A stretch of 49,624 nt of DNA from an uncultured bacterium. GTDB taxonomy: Bacteria > Cyanobacteriota > Vampirovibrionia > Gastranaerophilales > Gastranaerophilaceae. The position numbers and the translations under genes were made by a program. Location: assembly GCA_902796305.1 (NCBI GenBank), contig CADBOJ010000049.1, positions 1-49,624 on the forward strand, read 5' to 3'. The notes under the pieces are model-generated. The model was not told where the DNA came from. It did no database searches and worked only from the letters and a program-made list of their open reading frames with translations. Shown one piece after another: positions 1 through 7,922 of this stretch (within the stretch, counting starts at the first letter, position 1; the number at the start of each line of letters is the position of its first letter).

Positions 1-789
1 CTCTCTTTTTGGTAATGGTATATACTCAATATTTCCGTAGACTCCTATATTTCTACGGTTTCCGATAGAGTTCCCGCCTTCAATCACATGTGATTCGGTA
101 AAGAAGTATTCAATATCATTATTCTGAAGGGTTACTTCTATAGCGGGACGCCATTTTTTCTTACCGTCTTTACCTGTATATTCATATCCTTGACGGTAAG
201 CGCATTCGGGAAGCCAGCATCCTTTTGCTTTCTTTCCGAATAATTTTTTAGTTGTATCAGAACCTACCTTAAATTGTGCATTTAAGTTTGTATCGGTTGC
301 AAGAAGCGGTGAAAAACCGTGAGTTGCACCTGAAGTCGTAATTTCAATACAACCTAAATCCTGATATTTTCTAAATCCTGCTACTAAATCCTTATTAAAC
401 TTATTAATAAACAGGTCTTTAATTCTGTTGTACCAATCGAAATAGTATTTTGCCAGATATTTTAAATGCTGGCTGTGGGCAACTTCAGGATCAGGATATC
501 TTTCCAAATCCTCCGATACTGCTTTAATTCTTGAATCAAGATATTCAATGAACCCGTTTTGTAAGTGTTCATCGTTTAATTGTTCAGCCAATATCGGTGT
601 TATACCGATTGTTAAATGAGCTTTAATTCCTTCATCGTAAAGCTCAGAAATCATGTTTAACAGGGGAACGTATGTTTCTTCCATACATTCATATAAACAT
701 TCCTCTCCAAATGGCCACATTCCTGCCATTCTGTAATACGGCAGATGCGAATGAAGCATAAAGACAAATTGTCCTATTTTTTGAACCAT
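1..789 (-). CDS. GH57 family glucan branching enzyme (5' part, cut by window edge)
   Basis: This is the first 263 codons of a minus-strand gene that runs off the left edge. The family makes alpha-1,6 branches in glycogen-like alpha-glucans in the cytoplasm. Seen: the N-terminus carries HSHLPYYR, the first conserved GH57 region; EITTSGATHGFSPLL matches region 2; CWLPECAY matches region 3, with the predicted nucleophile near Glu195. The first ATG of the open frame (787-789) lies six codons before the conserved core, with GGAG a short way upstream. The glycogen-synthase-like gene at 44.3 kb is a plausible functional partner. The remaining catalytic acid and C-terminal helical domain lie outside the window, so branching enzyme versus another GH57 specificity (amylase, 4-alpha-glucanotransferase) is inferred. 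Confidence 0.88.
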   Translation of the reverse strand, partial: MVQKIGQFVFMLHSHLPYYRMAGMWPFGEECLYECMEETYVPLLNMISELYDEGIKAHLTIGITPILAEQLNDEHLQNGFIEYLDSRIKAVSEDLERYPDPEVAHSQHLKYLAKYYFDWYNRIKDLFINKFNKDLVAGFRKYQDLGCIEITTSGATHGFSPLLATDTNLNAQFKVGSDTTKKLFGKKAKGCWLPECAYRQGYEYTGKDGKKKWRPAIEVTLQNNDIEYFFTESHVIEGGNSIGNRRNIGVYGNIEYIPLPKRE

Positions 790-1007
790 CTTTTATTGTC
801 TCCGATTTTCTATTTTTATATCACTAGTCTATCATAATTTTACATAAAAAATAATCATTTAGAATTAGTACATGAGTATAAATTTACTAAAGTTAATATA
901 ATTCTTTTAGAGTAGTTACAAAATAACTGCAAACATGGTTCCGGATTTATGGCTGTTAAATAGTAAATATATTAAACTGCGCTCAAATATTCACAATTTA
1001 TCAAAAG

Positions 1008-1038
1008 TTAACAAAATACAATAAGCTAAAATTATAAT
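1008..1038 (+). promoter_or_regulatory. Possible sigma-70 promoter for the tautomerase gene
   Basis: TTAACA at 1008-1013 and TATAAT at 1033-1038 are separated by 19 bases, a little longer than optimal, and lie about 40 bases before the start codon. In DNA this AT-rich chance matches are common, so support is modest. Confidence 0.3.
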
Positions 1039-1077
1039 ATATAATTAATTTAGCAAATATATAAAAAGGGAGAAATT

Positions 1078-1419
1078 ATGCCATATATTGAAGCAAAATT
1101 AAGTATTAAATTGGATGAAAATCAAAAGAATGAATTACAGACAAAACTGGCGGATGCTGTATCTTCTGCTTTTTCAAAACCCGCTGCTTATATTATGACA
1201 AACATTGAAGATGGAAAATCTTTATATATGGCTAAAAAGAAACTTGAAAAAGGTGCATATATTTCAATTCGCCTTGTAGGCAATGCTTCAAAATCTGCTT
1301 GTCAGATTTTGACAGGTGATATTTGCGGTATTTTATCAGGTTTTGGTCTTGATGCTTCAAGCATTTATGTAACTTATCATCCTGTTGATTTGTGGGGATG
1401 GAACGGTTCAATGTTTTAA
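1078..1419 (+). CDS. MIF / phenylpyruvate tautomerase family protein
   Basis: A 113-residue protein of the macrophage migration inhibitory factor superfamily, whose members are small homotrimeric keto-enol tautomerases. Seen: the start MPYIEAKLSI leaves Pro after Met removal, which is the catalytic base in this family, and the length matches MIF (about 115 residues). The C-terminal half has the family layout ending in VDLWGWNGSMF, which resembles the MIF C-terminus. AAAAGGGAG sits at good distance before the ATG. It stands alone, with an 81-base gap to the next start. The natural substrate of bacterial MIF homologues is generally unknown. In gut bacteria a host-directed role has been proposed for some homologues; nothing here shows that. 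Confidence 0.87.
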   Translation: MPYIEAKLSIKLDENQKNELQTKLADAVSSAFSKPAAYIMTNIEDGKSLYMAKKKLEKGAYISIRLVGNASKSACQILTGDICGILSGFGLDASSIYVTYHPVDLWGWNGSMF

Positions 1420-1571
1420 AAATAACCGTAAATCTATGCAAAGCAAAAATACTTGTGTACAAAAAACTATTGTTATATAATAACCTCATCGGCTATTAAA
1501 TTATTTGAGCATTCCGACAGTATAAATAGAATTTCAATAGCAAAAAGTTTTATTATAATTTTTATATAATT

Positions 1572-3710
1572 ATGAAAAAATATTTAAAATCTTTCCTCAT
1601 AACATTATTATGTCTGCATTCTTTTAATACTTGCTTTGCAAACACAGAAGAATCTTTATATCCTGATTTTTCATATATTTTCCTCGGAGAAGATAAATAT
1701 GAAAACTATAACCGTAAAATGTTCAATTTTAATCAGGGACTAAATAAATATGTAATTCGCCCTCTTAACGTAATCTGGGCATCCGTAATGCCTCAATACG
1801 GAATGGATAGAATATACGGAATTTCAAATAACATAGAATTTCCGATAAGATTTGTCAGCTGTCTTGTTCAAAGAGATTTTAAGGCTGCATTTCATGAAAG
1901 TGAAAGATTTATTATAAATTCAACAATAGGCATTGCGGGTATGTTTGACCCTGCAAAGCATATTTTAAAAATTGAACAGGTAAATGAAGATATGGAGCAG
2001 GCTCTTGCAAAGTGCCATGTTAAATCAAAAAGATTTTTTGTTTTTCCGTTTATTTATTTTACAACATACAGAGGTTTAGCAGGCAAGGTTCTGGATGCAG
2101 CTTTAAACCCCACGACTTATGTCGGCTCTCCAATTATAGCGGCAATTAAAGCAGGGCTTACAATAAACCGTGTTTCTTTTGCACAGGCAATGTTAAAAGC
2201 TTTGGAAATAAATTTTCCGGATGCTTATGATGTATATAAGACTTTATACGGGGTAGATCGTTATTCTAAACAAAATAACCTTGACAGAGTAGATGTTATT
2301 TCGCAGTTAACCACGGAAAAACCTGTCAAAACAAGGAAAAGAATTAAAAAGAAAATACGCCAAGCAGACTTAAAAGTTTCCGCAAGTATATCAAATGAAG
2401 CATCATACGAAGATAATGCTACTCGATATAAATATGAGGAAATCGTTATAGATACGATTATCACTCAGCCGAAAACAAACAAAAAGCCTGTAAAAAAAGA
2501 AAAATTAAACGTAGAGCCGAATATTCTTTTGGATAACTATAATGCTCAAAATCCTTTCACGGACTCCATGAGAACAACTCTGTTTTATATTCCCGAAACG
2601 GATAAATCAATATGGAATGAACTTTCAATTTGGAACAGAAGCTTTAAAAACAGAATTAAAGCTTCGAACATAAATCTTGCCGAAGGAAGAGAAAATTATA
2701 CTTACAGATACATTTTGCAAAAAGAAAAAAATGCGCCCCTTGCCGTTGTTTACCCGTCAACCGGCGCAGGTGTTTTTTCAAATCACCCCATTATGTTTGC
2801 AAAAATATTTTATGATTTGGGTTATTCCGTTTTAATAATCGGAAATCCTTTCCAGTGGGAATTTATGAAAAGCATGCCCGAAGATTATCGTCCCGGATTA
2901 CCCGAAAACGATGCCAAAATGGTCAGAATGGCAACAGGAAAAATCATTAATCATTTAGAAAAAAAATATAAAAGAGAATTTAAAAATAAAGTTATTTTGG
3001 GTACGTCATACGGTGCTATGACATCTTTATTTATGGCAAATCAGGAATACAAGGAAAATACTCTCGGAAATGCCGAATTTATTGCGATTAACCCGCCTGT
3101 TGATTTATTCTATTCCGTAAATTTACTGGATGATGTATATAAAAATTTAAATATGCAGCCTGATGAACTAAAAGATATGATGGCAGACATTGCAGCAAAA
3201 ACAATTAAATTGTATAAATCCAAAAAAGAAATTGATTTTACGGTTAACAATCTGCCTTATAGCGAAAAAGAAAGCAAATTTTTAACAAGTTTTCTTATGC
3301 ATCATAAATTGGCTGATGTTATTTTCGTAATTGAAAATACACCAAACAATAAAAAAAGCGGTATTTATGAAATAACAAACGACATGGGATATAAAGAATA
3401 CAGCGAAAAATATCTTCTTGTAAATACAAATTCGGAAAACAAGAAAATGCTGAATAATTCAAAATTAACATATATATCAAATTACCTTAAAAACGGAAAA
3501 AATTATAAAATATATCATTCCTCAAATGATTATCTGGTTAGTAAGGCTCAGTTGAAACAATTGAAACAAATGACGGGAGACAATCTTATTTTGATTGATA
3601 ACGGTTCGCATTTGGGCTTTTTATACAGAAGTGAATTTATGGAAGATTTAAAAAATACAATTATTGAAATTAAATCAAAAAATATGAACGTAGTTGACGA
3701 AAAGCTATAA
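1572..3710 (+). CDS. MlaA (VacJ)-like domain fused to an alpha/beta-hydrolase-type domain, exported
   Basis: A 712-residue two-part protein. Residues 1-24 look like a signal peptide ending CFA before NTEE. A lipobox is not evident, unlike classical MlaA lipoproteins. Residues about 35-215 match MlaA/VacJ, the outer-membrane component that removes phospholipids from the outer leaflet: YENYNRKMFNFNQGLNKYVI, then RFIINSTIGIAGMFDPA. A lysine-rich linker (about 240-310) follows. Residues about 370-705 look like a serine hydrolase: GTSYGA with Ser479 as nucleophile elbow, Asp653 in SSNDYLV and His680 in GSHLGFL are good triad candidates. Standard MlaA is about 250 residues, so the C-terminal half is an addition. 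Inference: a periplasmic lipid-transport protein with an attached lipase or esterase. No other mla genes are in the window. No clear ribosome site precedes the ATG. Confidence 0.82.
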   Translation: MKKYLKSFLITLLCLHSFNTCFANTEESLYPDFSYIFLGEDKYENYNRKMFNFNQGLNKYVIRPLNVIWASVMPQYGMDRIYGISNNIEFPIRFVSCLVQRDFKAAFHESERFIINSTIGIAGMFDPAKHILKIEQVNEDMEQALAKCHVKSKRFFVFPFIYFTTYRGLAGKVLDAALNPTTYVGSPIIAAIKAGLTINRVSFAQAMLKALEINFPDAYDVYKTLYGVDRYSKQNNLDRVDVISQLTTEKPVKTRKRIKKKIRQADLKVSASISNEASYEDNATRYKYEEIVIDTIITQPKTNKKPVKKEKLNVEPNILLDNYNAQNPFTDSMRTTLFYIPETDKSIWNELSIWNRSFKNRIKASNINLAEGRENYTYRYILQKEKNAPLAVVYPSTGAGVFSNHPIMFAKIFYDLGYSVLIIGNPFQWEFMKSMPEDYRPGLPENDAKMVRMATGKIINHLEKKYKREFKNKVILGTSYGAMTSLFMANQEYKENTLGNAEFIAINPPVDLFYSVNLLDDVYKNLNMQPDELKDMMADIAAKTIKLYKSKKEIDFTVNNLPYSEKESKFLTSFLMHHKLADVIFVIENTPNNKKSGIYEITNDMGYKEYSEKYLLVNTNSENKKMLNNSKLTYISNYLKNGKNYKIYHSSNDYLVSKAQLKQLKQMTGDNLILIDNGSHLGFLYRSEFMEDLKNTIIEIKSKNMNVVDEKL

Positions 3711-3845
3711 TAACAATTAGTTTAATAAATATTATTAAGTTATGTAACAAATATTATATATTTTTTATTTATTTAGCAATTAATTATTTCAGATATACTT
3801 TATATATATGTAAGAAGAAAAGCACACTACTATAAAGGAGATAAA

Positions 3846-4034
3846 ATGGCACGAGTACTAATTTCAATGCCTGAAAAGTTCTTATCAAAAATTGATTCTG
3901 TAGCTGAAGGCGAAAACAGATCAAGAAGTGAACTGATAAGAGAAGCTTTAAGAACTTATATTAATCGTTCTAAAGTAAGAGAAAGTTCATTTGCAACCAA
4001 AAACGCAGCTATATTAGAAGCCCTGCTGGATTAG
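3846..4034 (+). CDS. Ribbon-helix-helix (CopG/NikR-type) DNA-binding protein
   Basis: A 62-residue protein with the classic RHH fold signature: strand ARVLISMPEKFLSKIDSVA, then the helix-turn-helix RSRSELIREALRTYI. Such proteins are dimeric repressors or antitoxins. A strong ribosome site (AAGGAG) precedes the ATG. No toxin reading frame follows; a hairpin terminator comes about 75 bases later. Directly after the stop, the reading frame shifted by one base continues for 18 codons as a charged helix (LERYQELNKELNQARKKL), which suggests the gene has lost or gained a base near 4030 and once encoded about 80 residues. What it regulates cannot be told from the window. Confidence 0.82.
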   Translation: MARVLISMPEKFLSKIDSVAEGENRSRSELIREALRTYINRSKVRESSFATKNAAILEALLD

Positions 4035-4110
4035 AACGGTATCAGGAGTTAAACAAGGAGCTTAACCAAGCTCGAAAAAAGTTATAATTGCAAGAGAGAG
4101 AAAAAAATGT

Positions 4111-4142
4111 AAGACCTGTTGCTAGAGATAGCGCAGGTCTTT
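4111..4142 (+). terminator. Hairpin terminator after the RHH gene
   Basis: AAGACCTG and CAGGTCTT pair around an inner TGCTA/TAGCG stem with a GAGA tetraloop, followed by a short T-rich tail. The tail is weak, so termination efficiency is uncertain. Being nearly palindromic, it could also serve the converging XRE gene. Confidence 0.65.
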
Positions 4143-4164
4143 TGATTGTTATAACAATTTAAGA

Positions 4165-4491
4165 TTATTTTAATTCTTTATAAGAAACAAGAATTTTATA
4201 GAAAAATTGCATTTCCTCGGTTGAAGAGTTATCAAGAATACTTTCTATTGATTTAAGCAGCTCTTCCCTTGATTTCATATGTTTAAAATCAAATAAATCC
4301 TTAACGTCGCAATCCAAAGACCTTGTTAATTTATTTATTGTTTCTTCTTTCGGCAAGTGTACCCCTTTTTCAAGCTTGCTCAAGTTTGTCGGCTCTATTC
4401 CGATTAATTCGGCAAGCTGATTTTGTTTTATTTTTTTCGATTCCCGAATTTCTTTAATTCGGCTTCCGACAAGTACACTTAATTTATCCAT
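4165..4491 (-). CDS. XRE-family helix-turn-helix transcriptional regulator
   Basis: A 108-residue protein. Residues about 7-62 form a Cro/CI-type HTH_3 domain: RIKEIRESKKIKQNQLAELI, then GIEPTNLSKLEKG as recognition helix region, then the LPKEETINKLTRSLDCDVKDLF tail typical of this family. The remaining C-terminal part is a short helical segment without a known effector domain. It is divergent from the prepilin-like gene at 4638, so it may control that gene and itself from the shared 146-base region, which contains candidate palindromes. No partner toxin is adjacent. The HTH assignment is firm; the target is inferred. Confidence 0.85.
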   Translation of the reverse strand: MDKLSVLVGSRIKEIRESKKIKQNQLAELIGIEPTNLSKLEKGVHLPKEETINKLTRSLDCDVKDLFDFKHMKSREELLKSIESILDNSSTEEMQFFYKILVSYKELK

Positions 4492-4579
4492 TATTACTCC
4501 TGAATATTAAGTATACTCTGTATGCAATTATATAAAAAGATTATATTAAATCAATATTACTATAAATTATTGATGTAAA

Positions 4580-4599
4580 TTTACCATAAATGGTGTAAA
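4580..4599. promoter_or_regulatory. Candidate operator palindrome between XRE gene and prepilin gene
   Basis: TTTACCA and TGGTGTAAA form an inverted repeat (one-base bulge) about 40 bases before the prepilin start. A second small palindrome, AGTATACT, lies at 4510-4517 just upstream of the XRE gene, and a similar AGTATAT occurs at 4599-4605. Dyads of this size suit an XRE dimer, but no family-specific operator is known here. Confidence 0.3.
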
Positions 4600-4637
4600 G
4601 TATATCATAATTGGATTAAAAATAGATATAACCGATT

Positions 4638-5453
4638 ATGAAAAAAATTTTAAAACAAGCTTTTACTCTGACGGAAGTATTGATAACTCTAACCGTTATC
4701 GGGGTATTGTCGATGATACTAATTCCCGTAGCGCTTCACAGTATGCCTGACGAAAATGTTATGAAATTTAAAAAAGCCGATGCGAAGTTGTATGATGTTA
4801 TAAACCAGCTCGTAACAACTGATAAATACTATTGCAATGGAGATTTAGGGCTAAAAGCAGATTGCGAAACTTTAGTTAATGTCTACACAGGAAGTTTTGG
4901 TTATTTTTGTAACAGTATTGCGGATTTGCTATCAACAAAATATGTAAGATGTCGCAATCAATCATTTAGCATTGGTGATATAAATGGTGTTATAGGACAA
5001 ATAATTCTAACAAACCAGGATATAAATCAGATACATCTATTTACACCTCCTGCCAAATTAGAAGTTACACAAGAGAGCATATTGGCAACAAAAAATACTT
5101 TGGATAGAAGTTGTAAAGTAATTGGCACACTCATTGAAGGACCTGATATTATAACAACTGATGGTATACAATATTATACACCCGGCACTGTTTCGCAAAT
5201 TGGCACATTAATAGATGGCGTAAGAGCATTTTCGCCACCGGGACAGTTTCCTGCAAATATCAGCGATCAAAACGGATTTGATATAGCATATTTAACTTTT
5301 TGTGTCGATATAGATGGTATACCTGATAATGCTACACAAGATGACTGTATTAATGAATGTCCTTTTGGCTATGGTATCAGGGCAGACGGAAAAATTATGC
5401 GTGGTGCAAGAGCGGAAGAATGGATGAATAAAAGCGTAGAGCGTAAAGATTAA
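4638..5453 (+). CDS. Prepilin-like protein (type IV pilin / pseudopilin N-terminus)
   Basis: A 271-residue protein beginning MKKILKQAFTLTEVLITLTV, a typical class III prepilin leader: cleavage by prepilin peptidase before Phe, Glu at mature position 5, then a hydrophobic helix for inner-membrane insertion and filament packing. The body is cysteine-containing and unlike known pilins. The C-terminus (FGYGIRADGKIMRGARAEEW) recurs almost unchanged in the decayed gene at 48.5-49.3 kb. No pilus assembly genes are nearby. It could be a major or minor pilin of a type IV pilus, a type II secretion pseudopilin or a competence pilin. No clear ribosome site precedes the ATG, unlike its dead relative, which has a very good one. 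Confidence 0.82.
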   Translation: MKKILKQAFTLTEVLITLTVIGVLSMILIPVALHSMPDENVMKFKKADAKLYDVINQLVTTDKYYCNGDLGLKADCETLVNVYTGSFGYFCNSIADLLSTKYVRCRNQSFSIGDINGVIGQIILTNQDINQIHLFTPPAKLEVTQESILATKNTLDRSCKVIGTLIEGPDIITTDGIQYYTPGTVSQIGTLIDGVRAFSPPGQFPANISDQNGFDIAYLTFCVDIDGIPDNATQDDCINECPFGYGIRADGKIMRGARAEEWMNKSVERKD

Positions 5454-5555
5454 CCATCACATACATTTTCACCATAAATTAATTTGCAGATTAAAGTTAA
5501 AAATTAATTGCCTCATCCTTACAATAATTTAAAAAAAACAACAAAGGAGTTTAAC

Positions 5556-5684
5556 ATGACAAAAAAAGAAAGAATAATTTCAATATGTCTTTGTATATCA
5601 ATGGCGCTGCTTTTAATATCATCATACACAACCGTTATTATATTAAGACATAAGGCAAATTGTTTAATTGAATTAATCAAATAA
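5556..5684 (+). CDS. Small single-pass membrane protein, 42 residues
   Basis: An open frame of 42 codons with an excellent ribosome site, AAAGGAGT, six bases before its ATG. The peptide starts MTKKERIISI, continues as a hydrophobic helix of about 22 residues (positions 8-30) and ends with a short basic then mixed tail (RHKANCLIELIK). Positive residues before the helix predict a cytoplasmic N-terminus. A strong hairpin terminator begins right after the stop codon, giving a complete transcription unit. It follows the prepilin gene by 102 bases. Function is not recognised. Confidence 0.62.
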   Translation: MTKKERIISICLCISMALLLISSYTTVIILRHKANCLIELIK

Positions 5685-5722
5685 CAAAAAACAGGTTGTT
5701 ACATGATAACAACCTGTTTTTT
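5685..5722. terminator. Bidirectional intrinsic terminator
   Basis: A long perfect hairpin (ACAGGTTGTTA / TAACAACCTGT, loop CATGA) flanked by an A-run on the left and a T-run on the right. It sits between the converging small membrane gene and rplT, so it can end transcription from both sides. Confidence 0.88.
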
Positions 5723-5741
5723 ACCAAAATCTTTTAATAAA

Positions 5742-6089
5742 TTAGCCTTTTTGAGCAGTTTCAACCAGTACTTTAAATGCATCAGGTTCATTAACGGCTA
5801 AGTCTGCAAGCATTTTTCTGTTAACCTGAATGTCAGCTTTTTTAAGCATATTCATAAATTTAGAATAGCTTAAGCCCATTTCACGAACTGCTGCATTAAT
5901 TCTAACAATCCAGAGAGCTCTCATGTTTCTCTTTAGAACTCGTCTGTCTCTGTATTGATATTTAAGTTTTTTCATTACGGCAATATTTGCCACTTTGAAA
6001 ATTCTGCTTCTTGCGCCAATAAAGCCTTTTGCTAATTTTAAGATTTTTTTATGTCTTTTTCTTAATACGTTTCCACGTTTAACTCTCAT
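5742..6089 (-). CDS. rplT: 50S ribosomal protein L20
   Basis: A 115-residue, very basic protein matching L20 over its full length, including the start [20 protein letters not shown], which extends into the 50S subunit, and the globular C-terminal half with [17 protein letters not shown]20 is needed for early assembly of the large subunit and in many bacteria represses its own operon by binding the mRNA leader. It lies 13 bases after rpmI in the same transcription unit, with terminator 5685-5722 downstream. Start and length agree with the family. Confidence 0.97.
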   Translation of the reverse strand: MRVKRGNVLRKRHKKILKLAKGFIGARSRIFKVANIAVMKKLKYQYRDRRVLKRNMRALWIVRINAAVREMGLSYSKFMNMLKKADIQVNRKMLADLAVNEPDAFKVLVETAQKG

Positions 6090-6102
6090 AGTTCAACCTT
6101 CC

Positions 6103-6312
6103 TTATCTTGCTTTCTTTACATAGGGTAACTCTTTGGAAATCATTTTCAAATTTCCTTCAAAGACTTCAGTTGTTCCTGTAAGTCTGTTTTTTCTTGCCG
6201 AACTTTTGTGAGCAAGCAAGTGACCTTTACCTGCTTTTTGACGTAGAATTTTGCCGCTTCCTGTTACTTTGTAGCGCTTTGCGGCTGATCTGTGTGTTTT
6301 CATTTTAGGCAT
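6103..6312 (-). CDS. rpmI: 50S ribosomal protein L35
   Basis: A 69-residue basic protein. The open frame extends ten codons further upstream (to 6342), but the family start is MPKMKTHRSAAKRYKVTGSG, and AAAGGA lies just before the ATG at 6312, so the shorter start is chosen. L35 is a small 50S subunit protein. It is first in the rpmI-rplT unit. The common third member, infC, is absent: the next gene upstream is divergent. Expression is probably controlled through the structured leader at 6348-6435. Confidence 0.95.
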   Translation of the reverse strand: MPKMKTHRSAAKRYKVTGSGKILRQKAGKGHLLAHKSSARKNRLTGTTEVFEGNLKMISKELPYVKKAR

Positions 6313-6347
6313 TTTGTTTTTCCTTTCATTCCCTTGTGGCATACCAA

Positions 6348-6435
6348 AGCCACTTCAGGCTATTTTCAAATATATTCTATTTAAAACATGATTTTATTGC
6401 AACAAAAATCTTTTAAGCTATTGCAAAATAAAATC
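6348..6435 (-). promoter_or_regulatory. Structured leader of rpmI-rplT, possible L20 autoregulation site
   Basis: Two hairpins lie in the 5' leader on the minus strand: a long imperfect one pairing 6390-6402 with 6421-6435 (GATTTTATTGCAA against its complement with a two-base bulge, 18-base loop) and a short one at 6348-6361 (AGCC/GGCT). L20 leaders of this kind are known in other bacteria, but I do not recognise a canonical L20 consensus here. Confidence 0.35.
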
Positions 6436-6639
6436 AATCGTGATAGCATACTTTCTATGACAAACTTACAAAGCATATTTAAACATCATCATCATTCACA
6501 TATTTGCCCCGAAAGAGGCTGATATTGTTATGATGATTTAGTTTTTTCTTTGTAATTTTAATCCGTTGTAATAATATTTAAGCCTTTTTCGGGGGCTTGG
6601 TTCAGTTTCGTATTATTACTTTTAAAATGGAGAAAAATT
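6436..6639. other. Divergent intergenic region between rpmI and the gene at 6640
   Basis: No gene is seen here. It contains a spaced inverted repeat (ACATCATCAT at 6482-6491 against ATGATGAT near 6530) followed by a T-rich run, and a short AAGCC/GGCTT hairpin near 6580. Either could be part of the leader of the 6640 gene. GGAG lies close before its start codon. Confidence 0.4.
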
Positions 6640-7920
6640 ATGTCATTAGTAAATATTGTATCTGCCCTCGGTGATAACAACAGCGTATATCCCCTTCTTG
6701 TAAGGGATTGCGGAATTGAAAATGTCGCAAAATGTGCTCTAACATATAAACAAAACGCAAAAGAATCAAAATATATCGCAAGAGAAGCAACAAGAGAAAG
6801 AATTATAGATGAATACGGCACTTCTGCGGTATGGCTCGGCGGAGTTCCGCTTTTAAACAAAGTTTGCGATACTTTTATTAAAAAAAGCAAATTTGCTCCC
6901 GAAGTTAATTTAAAACTCTTTAATGAAACAGCTTCACAAGGGATAAACGTAAATATTGAAAAATTTAAAGACAAACTGCCTGAAATAACAGAACAGCTGA
7001 AAAAAGTAAGAGATAACAAAAAAACTTTTCAAAATCTTCAGGCTTTTAAATTTATTGCAACAACCTCAATTCCTATTGCTCTTATGGGTTTTTTGCTTCC
7101 AAAACTCAACTTTTTATATACAAAAAATAAAAATGAGAAGAAAAAATCTCTGATAACACAGCCTTTTGAAGGTAACAGTTCCTTAAAACCAAGTATGCAA
7201 GGATTTTTAAAAGAAATAAAAAATTCCAAAAAAACTAATAATGTTTCTTTTTCGGGTCTTGAAAAGCTTGCAAATTTATCAAATCTGCAAAAAATGATGA
7301 TACTTGATGCGGGTTTAACCGCAGGCAGGGTAAAAACCGGAAGAAACCCCGAAGAAAAAGCGGAACTCGGGTTCAAAATGCTTCTTATGTGCTATTTGAA
7401 TTATCTTGCGCCGAAAAACATTGAAAAACTGCTGAATAAACCGACCAAAAAGATTTTCGGCATTAATACTTCGCTTGATGTCAAATTATTGAACAGCAAG
7501 GATTTTATAAAGGAAATTAAAGAAAATAAACTTGCCCTTCCGAAAGGAATTGATGAAAAAAGCATAATTGATTTTATTGACCAAAACCCGACCTCAAGCT
7601 TTGTCAAACAGGCGCAAAAAACAAATCTTGTTTCAATGTTAAAAAATAATATAAGAGATCCGAGAAAATATGTTGAAACAGGAAAACTTGCCGAATTTAA
7701 AAAGGCAATCGAAGAATTTGCATCTGATGCCGTTAAATCAGGTTCGGTTGAAAAATTTGCAAAAAAAGCATTATATGCTAAAAGTTTTAATACAATTGCA
7801 AATGTTGCAATAAGCAGTTTCTTGCTTGCGGGTGTCTTGCCCAAAGTTCAATTTTTATTTAGAAAAGTGCTCACAAAATCGGACTTAGACCCCGGCGTTA
7901 AACAATATGACAAAAAATAA
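6640..7920 (+). CDS. Unknown protein, two hydrophobic helices in a repeated motif
   Basis: A 426-residue protein I do not recognise from a named family. It resembles a lineage-specific type. Seen: an N-terminal helical part starting MSLVNIVSALGDNNSVYPLL, a hydrophobic segment near residues 146-166 (IPIALMGFLLPKLNFLYTK), a hinge containing NVSFSGLEKLANL, and near the C-terminus a second, similar segment (SSFLLAGVLPKVQFLFRK, about 393-410). The two segments share the pattern (L/A)-x-G-x-L-P-K-x-x-F-L, which suggests an internal duplication or a paired membrane hairpin. It ends two bases before the converging ABC transporter gene, without a terminator. Probably membrane-associated; role unknown. 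Confidence 0.7.
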   Translation: MSLVNIVSALGDNNSVYPLLVRDCGIENVAKCALTYKQNAKESKYIAREATRERIIDEYGTSAVWLGGVPLLNKVCDTFIKKSKFAPEVNLKLFNETASQGINVNIEKFKDKLPEITEQLKKVRDNKKTFQNLQAFKFIATTSIPIALMGFLLPKLNFLYTKNKNEKKKSLITQPFEGNSSLKPSMQGFLKEIKNSKKTNNVSFSGLEKLANLSNLQKMMILDAGLTAGRVKTGRNPEEKAELGFKMLLMCYLNYLAPKNIEKLLNKPTKKIFGINTSLDVKLLNSKDFIKEIKENKLALPKGIDEKSIIDFIDQNPTSSFVKQAQKTNLVSMLKNNIRDPRKYVETGKLAEFKKAIEEFASDAVKSGSVEKFAKKALYAKSFNTIANVAISSFLLAGVLPKVQFLFRKVLTKSDLDPGVKQYDKK

Positions 7921-7922
7921 GC

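Noticed and set aside
1572-1650. Lipoprotein signal for the MlaA-like protein
   Set aside because: A cysteine occurs near residue 21 (FNTC), but the preceding residues do not fit a lipobox and an AxA-like site follows directly.
3846-4491. Toxin-antitoxin pair made of the RHH and XRE genes
   Set aside because: The genes converge, have a terminator between them, and neither is next to a toxin-like frame.
6103-6342. Longer L35 with ten extra N-terminal residues
   Set aside because: The extra residues do not match the family, and a ribosome site stands before the internal ATG at 6312.
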